Shown piece by piece: positions 9,041-17,287 of a DNA stretch of 64,000 bases. The stretch is taken from assembly GCA_019638475.1 (NCBI GenBank), contig JAHBTR010000004.1:176053-240052 (forward strand). The letters are read 5' to 3'. The notes under the pieces were generated by a model, which did not search any database, was not told where the DNA came from, and saw nothing but the letters and a program-made list of their open reading frames with translations. The stretch's first letter is position 1; each line of letters starts with the position of its first letter. Made by a program: the position numbers and the translations under genes. This DNA is from Chitinophagaceae bacterium. Lineage in GTDB: Bacteria; Bacteroidota; Bacteroidia; Chitinophagales; Chitinophagaceae.

Positions 9041-9631
9041 TTATAAAGCTATTTGTTTTTCTAACATTAATTTTCTAAGATTAATTAAGCCATAACGCAT
9101 ACGTCCTAAAGCTGTATTAATACTACAATTAGTAATATCTGCTATTTCTTTAAAACTTAAATCTGCAAAATGGCGTAATACAATAACTTCTCTTTGGTCT
9201 TCAGGAAGCATGTTTAGCATTGTGCGTACTCTCTCCTGACTTTGAGATGCCATCAATTTTGATTCACTACTTTCTTCTACTGTATTAATTGTTTCGAAGA
9301 TGTCTTTGTTATCACTTGTTTTAATAGGTGGCGTTCTCTTTACTTTTCTAAAGTGGTCAATACATAAGTTGTGGCTAATACGCAAAGCCCATGGTAAAAA
9401 CTTTCCTTCTTCAGTATATCTGTTGTTTTTAAAAGTATCAATTACTTTAATAAACACATCCTGAAATAAGTCTTCAGCTAAGTACTTGTCTTTTACCAAG
9501 AAAAGAATAGAGGAGAAAATTTTGTCCTTGTAGCGATTAATTAATACTTCAAGGGCATCATTAGCATTTCTTTTTTGAAATGCATGGATTAGTTGCGTGT
9601 CTGACGCATGAGTTAAAGTTTTCATAGACAT
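9041..9631 (-). CDS. ECF-type RNA polymerase sigma factor (lone)
   Basis: 196 residues with sigma-70 region 2 (SSILFLVKDKYLAEDLFQDVFIKVIDTF, about 40-67) and region 4 (MLPEDQREVIVLRHFADLSFKEIADITNCS, about 138-167, with the helix-turn-helix). Region 3 is absent, as in ECF factors. Unlike the two other sigma genes in this window, it has no anti-sigma or membrane partner beside it. Neighbouring genes are uup (convergent) and a PIN-toxin cassette. The start may be either Met of MSMKTL (9631 or 9625). Targets cannot be inferred. Confidence 0.92.
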   Translation of the reverse strand: MSMKTLTHASDTQLIHAFQKRNANDALEVLINRYKDKIFSSILFLVKDKYLAEDLFQDVFIKVIDTFKNNRYTEEGKFLPWALRISHNLCIDHFRKVKRTPPIKTSDNKDIFETINTVEESSESKLMASQSQERVRTMLNMLPEDQREVIVLRHFADLSFKEIADITNCSINTALGRMRYGLINLRKLMLEKQIAL

Positions 9632-9893
9632 TTAGGTTTTTGTTGTCTTTAAAAAAAATTAGGATTATGGACTACGGAAAATAAGTACAATATTTTTTTC
9701 TTGTTAATTGTATTTTATTTTCTGAGTGTGAAGATAAGAGATATAAATTTATATTTCCAAATTTTAGATAATATTTTTTTAAAATATTTTTATGAAACGC
9801 TTAATAGCAAAGGATTTCAAGTGAATTTACTATTCAACTTCGTAAATTTACTATGCTTTATGAATATAATTCTATAATTGAGAAAAGCATTTC

Positions 9894-9920
9894 TCAAAAT
9901 GGTTTTGTATGAATATTGTA
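9894..9920. repeat. 27-bp direct repeat, left copy
   Basis: TCAAAATGGTTTTGTATGAA followed by TATTGTA; identical to 10741-10767. The two copies bracket the PIN/52-aa cassette. Confidence 0.92.
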
Positions 9921-9993
9921 TTATCTTGATTGGAAAAATAGGGTTACACAAAACTTAGACATTGGAAGTACATAATTATCATTCAACATTGCA

Positions 9994-10025
9994 AATTCCG
10001 TCTGACCGAAACGGTCTGACGGAAT
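9994..10025. repeat. Family B GTCTGAC hairpin, copy 1
   Basis: AATTCCGTCTGACCG (9994-10008) and CGGTCTGACGGAATT pair over 15 positions with one mismatch and a short A-rich loop. Related cores (CCGTCTGAC) occur at 42529-42556 and 53229-53256. No T tract follows, so it is not an ordinary terminator. Confidence 0.75.
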
Positions 10026-10117
10026 TGATAATGGTAGAGAAAAGTTATAATTGCTAATAGAAGAAAATATTTTGTTCAAAAAGTAGTATATTAGCTTCTT
10101 GTAAAACACATAAATTT

Positions 10118-10591
10118 GTGCAAAAGCAACGATTATACTTAGATACTTCTGTTTTTGGAGGATTTTATGATGATGAATTTTCTGAATTTACAGTTCAGCT
10201 TTTTGAAAGATTAAACAAAGGTGAGTTTACCCTTTTATTTTCTACAATAACTCAAGACGAACTTGAAAATGCACCTGAAAGAGTTAGAAATTTGGTAAAA
10301 CAATTAAAAGCAGACAATACTGAATTTTTGGAAGTAACGGATGAAGCAGTAGATTTGGCAACGGAATATATTGAAGAAAAAGTAGTAGGGCAAACCAGTT
10401 ATGCAGATTGTTTGCATATTGCTTTAGCAACAATAAACAGAGCCGATTATTTAATAAGTTGGAATTTTAAGCATATTGTAAATGTGCAAAGAATACGTGG
10501 ATATAATGCAATTAACCTAAAAAGTGCGTATAAAATATTAGAAATTCGTTCACCAAGAGATTTTGTAAAATATGACGACGACAACTACTGA
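10118..10591 (+). CDS. PIN-domain ribonuclease, probable toxin
   Basis: 157 residues starting at a GTG codon. PIN-domain residues are visible: LDTS with Asp9, Glu48 in TQDELE, and Asp97 followed by HIALATINRAD and YLISWNFKH (97-119). This is the metal-binding acidic set of VapC-like RNases and the typical 'hIaLAt...aDyLvSWNf' ending of one VapC branch. Toxins of this fold cut tRNA or other RNA. A 52-codon frame overlaps its 3' end by 20 bases and is the likely antidote; there is no antitoxin gene upstream. The cassette lies between 27-bp direct repeats, suggesting recent gain. Confidence 0.85.
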   Translation: MQKQRLYLDTSVFGGFYDDEFSEFTVQLFERLNKGEFTLLFSTITQDELENAPERVRNLVKQLKADNTEFLEVTDEAVDLATEYIEEKVVGQTSYADCLHIALATINRADYLISWNFKHIVNVQRIRGYNAINLKSAYKILEIRSPRDFVKYDDDNY

Positions 10592-10730
10592 AAAACAATT
10601 TGATGCCGTAAAATTTATGCGTCAGCAAAGAGATAAATTAAGCATAAAATTAGCCAAGATGACAAAGGCTGAAATTGTAGCGTATTTTAAAAAAAGAAAG
10701 TTAGAAACTAAAACAAAGCCTTGTGCCTAA
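10572..10730 (+). CDS. Small protein, candidate antitoxin partner of the PIN toxin
   Basis: 52 residues starting MTTTTTEKQFDAVKFM; the ATG lies 20 bases inside the end of the PIN gene, so the two are translationally coupled. The core FDAVKFMRQQRDKLSIKLAK followed by MTKAEIVAYFKKRK is basic and helical. It resembles, from memory, short proteins with 'FDxVxxxRxxRDK' that lie next to PIN toxins in other bacteria. No DNA-binding fold is evident. Too short for usual gene callers. Codon use and the perfect overlap make it a real gene; antitoxin function is inference from position and pattern. Confidence 0.7.
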   Translation: MTTTTTEKQFDAVKFMRQQRDKLSIKLAKMTKAEIVAYFKKRKLETKTKPCA

Positions 10731-10740
10731 ATTAAACGAA

Positions 10741-10767
10741 TCAAAATGGTTTTGTATGAATATTGTA
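10741..10767. repeat. 27-bp direct repeat, right copy
   Basis: Exact copy of 9894-9920. It lies 10 bases after the 52-codon gene and 8 bases before the uvrC stop codon (read on the plus strand), so it marks the right-hand edge of the cassette. Confidence 0.92.
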
Positions 10768-10775
10768 CCTATACA

Positions 10776-12581
10776 CTAATCTTCTTTTAAATAATTGGCA
10801 ATAATAGTAGCTCGGTTAATACCAATAATTGCAGCAAGTTCTTCTACACTTTTAGAACGAATATTTTTGACAGATTTGAAAGTATGTAGCAGTTGCAAAA
10901 CAGTTTGTTTGCCTATACCTTTTATATTTTCTAATTCATTTTTAAAAGTGCCTTTAGAACGTTTGTTTCTGTGAAAGGTAATACCAAATCTGTGTACTTC
11001 ATCTCTTATAAATCTAATTAGTTTAAGGCTATTGCTATTCCAAGGTAGGGTAATGGGTTCGGTGTCTTTATGAAAAAATATTTGTTCTTCATTTTTGGCT
11101 AAACCTACAACAGTAATTCTATTATTTAATGCTAAGGTTGTTATACTTTCCATTGCTGCACTAAGTTGTCCTTTACCTCCATCTATAATAATAAGTTGAG
11201 GTAAGTCTTTTTCTTCATCTAATAATCTTTTATAACGGCGATACACTACTTCTTTCATGGTAGCAAAGTCATTAATACCTTGTACTGTTTTTACATTAAA
11301 TTTTCTGTACTCATTTTTATAAGGTATGCCTTCTTTAAAACAAACCATAGCACTAACAGGATAACTACCTTGAAAATTAGAGTTGTCAAAACATTCTATG
11401 TGTACTGGTAATTCTTGAAGGCTTAAAAACTGCTGCAATTCATACAGCACTTTCTTTTTTTCTGCATTGGTTTTTCCTTCTAAATGCAGTATTTTTTTCT
11501 TTTGTAATGCTTGTTTAAAATAATTTACATTTTTTAAAGAAAGGTCTAATAGTTGTTTTTTATCTCCTGCTTTTGGAACAATAATAGAAAGCAATAAATC
11601 AGGATAAGCTATTTTAAAGGGTACAATTATTTCGGTTGAGATACTATTAAAATCTTCTCTTAAACGTGCAATGGCATAGCTTAATACTTCTTCATCGCTT
11701 TGTTCTAAAGGTATGGTAAGTTGTATGGTATGTGTTTGTACAATAGTGCCATTTTGAACCATTAAATAATTTACATAAGCCGATTCTTTTTCTCTTAATA
11801 TTGAAAATACATCAATATTGGATAAATGCTTACCTACAATAACAGATTTGGCTTGGTATTTTTTTAAATCATCTATTTTATGTTTAATAATAGCTGCTTG
11901 TTCATATTCCATATTGGCAGCTTTTAAAGCCATTTCTTTTTTTAAGTGCTGCAATACAGGGCTTATGTTCCCTTTTAAAATGTTTCTTACTTGTTGTAGC
12001 CATTCATTATATTCATCTAAGGTTTGCAAACCTTCGCAGGGTGCTTTACAATTTCCTAAATGATATTCTAAACATAGTTTAAATTTTTTTCTCTGAATAT
12101 TGGTTGTCGTTAATAATAGTTTGCATGTTCTAAGAGGAATGTATTGTTTTATAAAATCTAATAATTCTTTTACTTTTCCTACAGAAGTGTATGGTCCAAA
12201 ATATTCTGAACCATCATTTATTTTTTTTCGGGTAAAAAAAACTCTTGCAAATGGTTCATTTTTTATAACAATATAAGGATATGTTTTATCATCTTTTAAA
12301 AGAATATTGTATTTTGGTTTGAATTGTTTGATGAGTGCATTTTCTAATAAAAAAGCATCTTGTTCTGTATCAACAATAGTAAAATCAATATGGTGTATGC
12401 TTGTAACTAATTTGTGTGTTTTATATCCTATAAAAGTTTTGGTAAAATAACTACTGACTCTTTTTCGTAAATTTTTTGCTTTGCCTACATACAATAAAAT
12501 ATTATTTGCATTGTAATATTTGTAAATGCCTGGTTGGGTAGGAATATTGGATATTATTTTTTGAAATTCTTCAGAAGTCAT
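10776..12581 (-). CDS. uvrC: UvrABC excinuclease subunit C
   Basis: About 601 residues. Domains in order: GIY-YIG nuclease (PGIYKYY ... LLYVGKAKNLRKRV, first 40 residues) making the 3' incision; a Cys cluster (CKLCLEYHLGNCKAPCEG-like region near 170-185); the UvrB-binding UVR helix pair (AANMEYEQAAIIKHKIDDL); an RNase H-like domain (IECFDNSNFQGSYPVSAMV) for the 5' incision; and C-terminal helix-hairpin-helices (IKGIGKQTVLQLL). The ATG at 12581 overlaps the stop of the upstream lipoprotein gene as TAATG, a typical coupling arrangement. An in-frame ATG four codons earlier is also possible. Confidence 0.96.
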   Translation of the reverse strand: MTSEEFQKIISNIPTQPGIYKYYNANNILLYVGKAKNLRKRVSSYFTKTFIGYKTHKLVTSIHHIDFTIVDTEQDAFLLENALIKQFKPKYNILLKDDKTYPYIVIKNEPFARVFFTRKKINDGSEYFGPYTSVGKVKELLDFIKQYIPLRTCKLLLTTTNIQRKKFKLCLEYHLGNCKAPCEGLQTLDEYNEWLQQVRNILKGNISPVLQHLKKEMALKAANMEYEQAAIIKHKIDDLKKYQAKSVIVGKHLSNIDVFSILREKESAYVNYLMVQNGTIVQTHTIQLTIPLEQSDEEVLSYAIARLREDFNSISTEIIVPFKIAYPDLLLSIIVPKAGDKKQLLDLSLKNVNYFKQALQKKKILHLEGKTNAEKKKVLYELQQFLSLQELPVHIECFDNSNFQGSYPVSAMVCFKEGIPYKNEYRKFNVKTVQGINDFATMKEVVYRRYKRLLDEEKDLPQLIIIDGGKGQLSAAMESITTLALNNRITVVGLAKNEEQIFFHKDTEPITLPWNSNSLKLIRFIRDEVHRFGITFHRNKRSKGTFKNELENIKGIGKQTVLQLLHTFKSVKNIRSKSVEELAAIIGINRATIIANYLKED

Positions 12582-13174
12582 TATTTCTCCCAACTTAAAT
12601 TTGTTTTGGTAATAACAGATTTGCCTGATGGTGCTTCTGCATAACGTAGTATATAAAATTCTTTATTAAAAACCCATGAGCAATTTTCTGTAATTAATGA
12701 ATCGGTAGAAGTATATATTGCTTTTATATCTATCCGTTTTATTGTATTGGTATTTTTTGCATCTAATAAAATACTTACATTTTTAACAGCAAGGCTATCA
12801 TTTTGTGTATGGTAATTAATAATAGTGCTTGAGGTAGTTAAATCTGTAAATATTTCTTCTTTATAAAATTGTTTTATAGGTGTTGTTGTTATATCATACT
12901 TGGTTATTTTTTGTACATAATCTTTACATGCTTCTGCTGCTATTTTTTTGTTACTTGTATTATTTTTTTCGTTGGTATAAGATACAGTAATGATTGCTTT
13001 ATTATCTATCAAGCTATCTACTTCTTTTTCAATAGTTGTAATATATGGGTAAAAGGGAATTGAATCTGTATTGGTTGAAGTAGTTTGAGTTGGGGTAATA
13101 TTGGCATCTTGTTGATTATTTTCTTTGCAACCAATGATTAAAACAAGTATGACAATACTTAATTTTCTGAACAT
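12581..13174 (-). CDS. Hypothetical lipoprotein
   Basis: 197 residues. The N-terminus MFRKLSIVILVLIIGCKEN is a lipoprotein signal with the lipid-anchored Cys at 16; the mature start is Asn/Gln/Thr-rich (KENNQQDANITPTQTT). The rest has alternating beta-rich segments (FTDLTTSSTIINYHTQND, VSILLDAKN) with no motif I recognise. The lack of Asp at +2 would allow outer-membrane sorting. It is joined to uvrC by TAATG overlap, although a functional link with repair is not obvious. Confidence 0.75.
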   Translation of the reverse strand: MFRKLSIVILVLIIGCKENNQQDANITPTQTTSTNTDSIPFYPYITTIEKEVDSLIDNKAIITVSYTNEKNNTSNKKIAAEACKDYVQKITKYDITTTPIKQFYKEEIFTDLTTSSTIINYHTQNDSLAVKNVSILLDAKNTNTIKRIDIKAIYTSTDSLITENCSWVFNKEFYILRYAEAPSGKSVITKTNLSWEK

Positions 13175-13252
13175 AAAAATTTATTTAATTGTACGAAAGT
13201 ATTTTAAATAAATAGAATAAAAAACTGCTAATGATAAATTAAAAGAAATGGA

Positions 13253-14668
13253 CTATTTGAATATTTGTTTTATAAAGCCTATTCTTAAACCATTGTCTAA
13301 CCTATATTCTTTAATAGGATAGTTGTCATTATAAGTTGGTAAGTGTTGGTAGCGTACTTGAGGGCTGATAAAGAAATGATAATCTCCCACTTTATAGGCA
13401 AAGTTTATATCTAAGTCTGTATTAATATTCCATTTTCTGAAAAATGATGTACCATCTGTATAAAATTTATAATCTGTAGAAAGAAGGTACACATTTTTAT
13501 TGAGTGTTAAAGTAGGTTGAATACTTGCCCCTACACTAATACTAAATCTATCTTTTTGAAATAATTGCCATTGTATGCCTATAGGAATAGATGCTTGGTA
13601 TAACCTATTTTTAAGTGTTGCATTAGCATAACCATCAGTATTGCTTGAGGTAGAAATTTGGTTTATAGTATCTATACCATTACTTGTAACTACAGCTATT
13701 TGAGCAATATTTGCACCACTCTTGTAACTATCAATATAATATTTACGCATATTAAATTGTAGTCCTGCTCTAATTTTTATTTTATCTGATAATTTATATA
13801 ATATACCAACACCTGCTTCAAGCCCTAATGCTGGTTTATGACGAACTACATCATTAACATCTGCAAAATATTGAGAAGATAATGGAGCACCTGTAGGGTC
13901 TGTGCTTCTAAGGCTTATAATATTTCTGGCTTTATCATCTGCCAATCTTCTAAAGCTAATGCTTGGAGTAGCATATACTTGTAATTCAAATTTTGTTGGT
14001 TTTTGTATTTTATGGGGTGCAATATTTTCATAATTAGATTCAACTGTATTGGTTGAATGTTGTATGTTTTTAAACTCAATTATATTGTTGAGTTGTTTTA
14101 CTGTTTGTTTTTGTATAGTGTTATAATGAGTTAGTTTATTGAGTGTGTAATAAGGTGCTGATGTTGTTATATTATTGGTTAATGGTATTTTGTTGTTGAT
14201 TGCTTCATCATTTACTATTTCAATAGTATTGATAGTTTCTGTATTTTCCTTTTGTGCTATAGTTTTAGTTGAATTAATGGTAGGTTCTATATCTTCTGTT
14301 ACATTATTAATGGTATTTGAAACTATATTTTGCTTTTTATGATGAATAGGGTAGGTGTATTCTTGATTAATAAGTTGCTCTGCAAATAGTGTATTTTGGT
14401 TTATTAATGTAGTATCGCTGGTAGTAGAGTGCACTAATATAGCAGGTGTAATAAAATTGCCTTTTGTTAGGTTATCATAAATGATAGTAGAAATGGTAAG
14501 AGCTACTATGATACATAAAGAAACAATAGGTAGTGCATACCAATTTTTATATTCATGTAATTCTTTGTAAATATTTCTCCATATCCTATCTTCAGGGTAA
14601 AGTTTATGCTTATCTGCTTGTGATTGCAAAAATTGTTCAAGGTTATTATGGTATCTATGGTCATTCAT
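13253..14668 (-). CDS. Single-pass membrane protein with C-terminal outer-membrane beta-barrel (sigma partner A)
   Basis: 471 residues from the ATG at 14668; a GTG at 14677, just after the sigma stop codon, is the alternative. Three parts are seen: a polar N-terminus of about 45 residues with YPEDRIWRNIYKEL; one hydrophobic helix (WYALPIVSLCIIVALTISTII, about 44-64); a long Asn/Thr/Ile-rich linker to about 225; then roughly 240 residues of alternating amphipathic strands (GLEAGVGILYKLSDKIKIRAGLQFNMR and the like) ending ...IKQIFK, as in PorT-like barrels. The layout suggests an anti-sigma-like cytosolic tip joined to an outer-membrane sensor. It directly follows the sigma gene at 14678. A similar protein is encoded at 21841. 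Confidence 0.7.
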   Translation of the reverse strand: MNDHRYHNNLEQFLQSQADKHKLYPEDRIWRNIYKELHEYKNWYALPIVSLCIIVALTISTIIYDNLTKGNFITPAILVHSTTSDTTLINQNTLFAEQLINQEYTYPIHHKKQNIVSNTINNVTEDIEPTINSTKTIAQKENTETINTIEIVNDEAINNKIPLTNNITTSAPYYTLNKLTHYNTIQKQTVKQLNNIIEFKNIQHSTNTVESNYENIAPHKIQKPTKFELQVYATPSISFRRLADDKARNIISLRSTDPTGAPLSSQYFADVNDVVRHKPALGLEAGVGILYKLSDKIKIRAGLQFNMRKYYIDSYKSGANIAQIAVVTSNGIDTINQISTSSNTDGYANATLKNRLYQASIPIGIQWQLFQKDRFSISVGASIQPTLTLNKNVYLLSTDYKFYTDGTSFFRKWNINTDLDINFAYKVGDYHFFISPQVRYQHLPTYNDNYPIKEYRLDNGLRIGFIKQIFK

Positions 14669-14677
14669 TTCACTCAC

Positions 14678-15253
14678 TTACTTTAAACTTGCTACCCAGT
14701 TATTACTTTCTTTAGTATTTGAAATAATAGATTTTTTAATCAGTATGTTTTCTAAAATTACTTTTGCTCTTGTATATTGACTTCTGCTGGTACTTTCTTG
14801 TATATCTAAAAGTTCGCCAATTTCTTTATGACTATAACCTTCAATAGCATATAAGTTTAGTACAGTTCTATAACCAATAGGCAATAATCTTATACATTCT
14901 ATTACTTGTTTGGCTAACATAATAGTTGATATATTTTCTTCTCTTACATAAACATTTTCGGCATAATCCAATTCTACACTATCATTAAATTTTTTATTTT
15001 TCTTTAAAAAATTAATACAACTATGAACAATTATTTTTCTTATCCATCCTTCAAAAGAGCCTTTATTTTGAAAAGTGTGTATTTGTGAAAATACTTTAAT
15101 AAAACCTTCTTGCAACATGTCTTGAGCATCAGTTTTATTATAAGCAAACCTGTAACATAAGCTCAACATTTTAGGACTGAATTTATTATACAGTTCTCTT
15201 TGAGCTAATGCATCGTTATTAATACACCCATTAATTAAGGCTTGTTCTATCAT
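14678..15253 (-). CDS. ECF-type sigma factor (pair A)
   Basis: 191 residues. Region 2 is MLSLCYRFAYNKTDAQDMLQEGFIKVFSQI (about 29-58) with the aromatic GWIRKIIVHSCINFLK following; region 4 is LPIGYRTVLNLYAIEGYSHKEIGELLDIQESTSRSQ (about 123-158). It is a FecI/SigW-type ECF factor of Bacteroidota. Its stop codon abuts the barrel-fused membrane protein gene, so the two are coupled and probably work together in envelope signalling. The regulon is unknown. The region 2/4 linker has EENISTIMLAKQV, unremarkable. Confidence 0.92.
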   Translation of the reverse strand: MIEQALINGCINNDALAQRELYNKFSPKMLSLCYRFAYNKTDAQDMLQEGFIKVFSQIHTFQNKGSFEGWIRKIIVHSCINFLKKNKKFNDSVELDYAENVYVREENISTIMLAKQVIECIRLLPIGYRTVLNLYAIEGYSHKEIGELLDIQESTSRSQYTRAKVILENILIKKSIISNTKESNNWVASLK

Positions 15254-15396
15254 CAGGTACTTTTAAATTGACCCTAAAAATAAGACAATAGCTCTATATA
15301 ACTGCTGCATTGGGCAAATTTATTTTTTGTACTAAGTTCAAGTAGCAAGTGCAACAGCAATTCAATCTTTCGGGGGTAGCAGCAATGAAGAAATGA

Positions 15397-17169
15397 TTAC
15401 CTGCTTCTTCTTCTTTTTTGTTTTGGATTGTATAGTTTATTGGCAGTTTGTACTAACCTTAAAAATTCTTGCTGAGCATAGCAATTTGGGTTAGATGCTT
15501 TTGCAGCTATATCATAAACACCCCAATAATCATAATTCCAAGCATATTTAGAATTTTTTAGAAGTGAGCCAAACATAGAAACAGCAGTAGCAAATTGAAG
15601 AGATGGACTGGATTCTATAAAATTAATTAAACTATCATTAATATTTAATATTTGGTTCATATTTATTTGAAAATCAGTTGTTTTATATTGTAGTGATAAT
15701 TGCCCAATTTGTATATTTTTGCTTGTTCTGTTATCTGTTCTCATCAGTTCAAATATAGCTATCATGTTGTGTCCACTGCCTACTTCTCCACCTTCTAATT
15801 CGCTTGTACTGTCTGTTACAGCAGCTTTTTTATTATCAAAGCCAATTAGCCTATACTCTTTAATAATTTCTTTATTGAAATTAAAATAAAGAAAAGCATC
15901 ATTAGCAACTGAATATAAGGTCTTTGTAAATTCAGTAACAAGTGCTTTTTGGGCTTCGTATATATTATCTATATAGGCAAAATTGCCATTGCCCTTTTTA
16001 GATAATATTTCTAATTTACTGTCTTTATAATTGCCCATACCTACACCTAAACAAGTAAGATAAATCCCACTTTTCATGTAAGAAGTGATTAATTCTTCTA
16101 AGGCTTTATCTGAAGTTTGCCCTACATTAAAATCTCCATCAGTAGCTAAAATAACCCTGTTATTTCCTTTGGGAATAAATGATTTAATAGCAGAGGCATA
16201 AGCAGTTTGTATAGCTTCTTCTCCGGGTGTATCGCCTGAGGCTGATAAGGAATCAATAACATTATTAATAGTATATTTATCTGCACCACTGGTTGGGTAT
16301 AAAACTTTATTAACACCACCCCCATAAGTAATAATAGTAACGGTATCAATATCTCTTAAATTTTCTACCAACATTTTAAAAGCAGTTTGTAAAAGAGGTA
16401 GTCTATTGGGTTTATCCATAGAGCCAGATATGTCTATCAGAAAAACTAAGTTACTTGCTGGTATAGTGTCTAAATTAAGTTTAGGTGCTTTGAAATTAAG
16501 AAACAATAAATTAGATTGATTGTTCCAAGGGCATGTGGTTAAATAATGATTTATACGAAATTGGTTATTGGCAGTAGAAGAATTTGTGTTATTATCTGTT
16601 AAGTTATAATCAAAGTAATTGAGCATTTCTTCAATTCTTACAGCATTGTAAGGCACTTTAACGCCATTGTTTAAAAAGCGTCTGATATTACTATAAGAAG
16701 CCCTATCTATATTCAAAGCAAAGCCTGTTTCTGGATAAAGGTTAGCAGATAAAAATTCATTTTCTATTAAATGGCTATAGCTTTCGCCATTATTAGAAAA
16801 AATAGTGTACTGCTCTCTAAGTAGGTTTTTGGTTTTAGAGCTGAGCTTATTTTTCATTAAGCTGGCAGTAGCTGGTAATGCTTTTAATACAAAGTTTTGA
16901 TAAAAGCGTGTATTAATAGGTTTTTTAATAGTTTCATAACCTGGCAATGAAAGTATAATAGTATCAATTTCTAAACTGGTAGGGATACCAAATGTGCCAT
17001 AGGTGCCAGTTTTGTAAGAAAAGGTATAATTGTTTTTTGAGAATAGATGAATCATTACATTGGACATTGAACGTCCTTGCTCATCTTTTACAGCTCCTCT
17101 TAAATAAAACTGTGCCGATGCAGTACTGAATAATACACATATAATACCAAGTAGGGCTACTTTTTTCAT
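15397..17169 (-). CDS. von Willebrand factor A-domain protein, YfbK-like
   Basis: 590 residues, secreted (signal peptide to about A19: VALLGIICVLFSTASAQ). After a short carboxypeptidase-regulatory-like beta domain (about 22-100: LRGAVKDEQGRSMSNVMIHL) comes the YfbK-type N-region (NIDRASYSNIRRFLNNG, NAVRIEEMLNYFDY), then a vWA domain with a complete MIDAS start DISGSMD (246-252) and later TDGDFNVG. The C-terminus (FATAVSMFGSLLKNSKY) matches the domain that ends YfbK proteins. Likely periplasmic or outer-membrane-facing metal-dependent protein binding. The last residues are strongly basic (QKRRRSR). Monocistronic; partners unknown. Confidence 0.85.
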   Translation of the reverse strand: MKKVALLGIICVLFSTASAQFYLRGAVKDEQGRSMSNVMIHLFSKNNYTFSYKTGTYGTFGIPTSLEIDTIILSLPGYETIKKPINTRFYQNFVLKALPATASLMKNKLSSKTKNLLREQYTIFSNNGESYSHLIENEFLSANLYPETGFALNIDRASYSNIRRFLNNGVKVPYNAVRIEEMLNYFDYNLTDNNTNSSTANNQFRINHYLTTCPWNNQSNLLFLNFKAPKLNLDTIPASNLVFLIDISGSMDKPNRLPLLQTAFKMLVENLRDIDTVTIITYGGGVNKVLYPTSGADKYTINNVIDSLSASGDTPGEEAIQTAYASAIKSFIPKGNNRVILATDGDFNVGQTSDKALEELITSYMKSGIYLTCLGVGMGNYKDSKLEILSKKGNGNFAYIDNIYEAQKALVTEFTKTLYSVANDAFLYFNFNKEIIKEYRLIGFDNKKAAVTDSTSELEGGEVGSGHNMIAIFELMRTDNRTSKNIQIGQLSLQYKTTDFQINMNQILNINDSLINFIESSPSLQFATAVSMFGSLLKNSKYAWNYDYWGVYDIAAKASNPNCYAQQEFLRLVQTANKLYNPKQKRRRSR

Positions 17170-17287
17170 TGGCTATAAAATATTATTATGCCTAATGATA
17201 ACGAATTTATTGTAAAAAAAATATACAATAAGCATTTTGTTGTAGGAAAAAGCCAAAAATACTTACATTATGTGGTGAATTTGGGTA

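Larger units (their letters stand above)
9632..10117. other. Gene-free interval upstream of the PIN cassette
   Basis: 486 bases of very AT-rich DNA between divergent genes. Contents I can support: a 27-bp direct-repeat copy at 9894-9920 and a GTCTGAC hairpin at 9994-10025 (separate entries). I see no supported gene in it. Confidence 0.7.

Noticed and set aside
9041..9631. Third sigma/anti-sigma pair
   Set aside because: No membrane or barrel gene adjoins this sigma factor.
9994..10025. Hairpin as a terminator for the sigma or PIN gene
   Set aside because: No T tract on either strand and it lies upstream of both genes; related copies elsewhere show it is a repeat.
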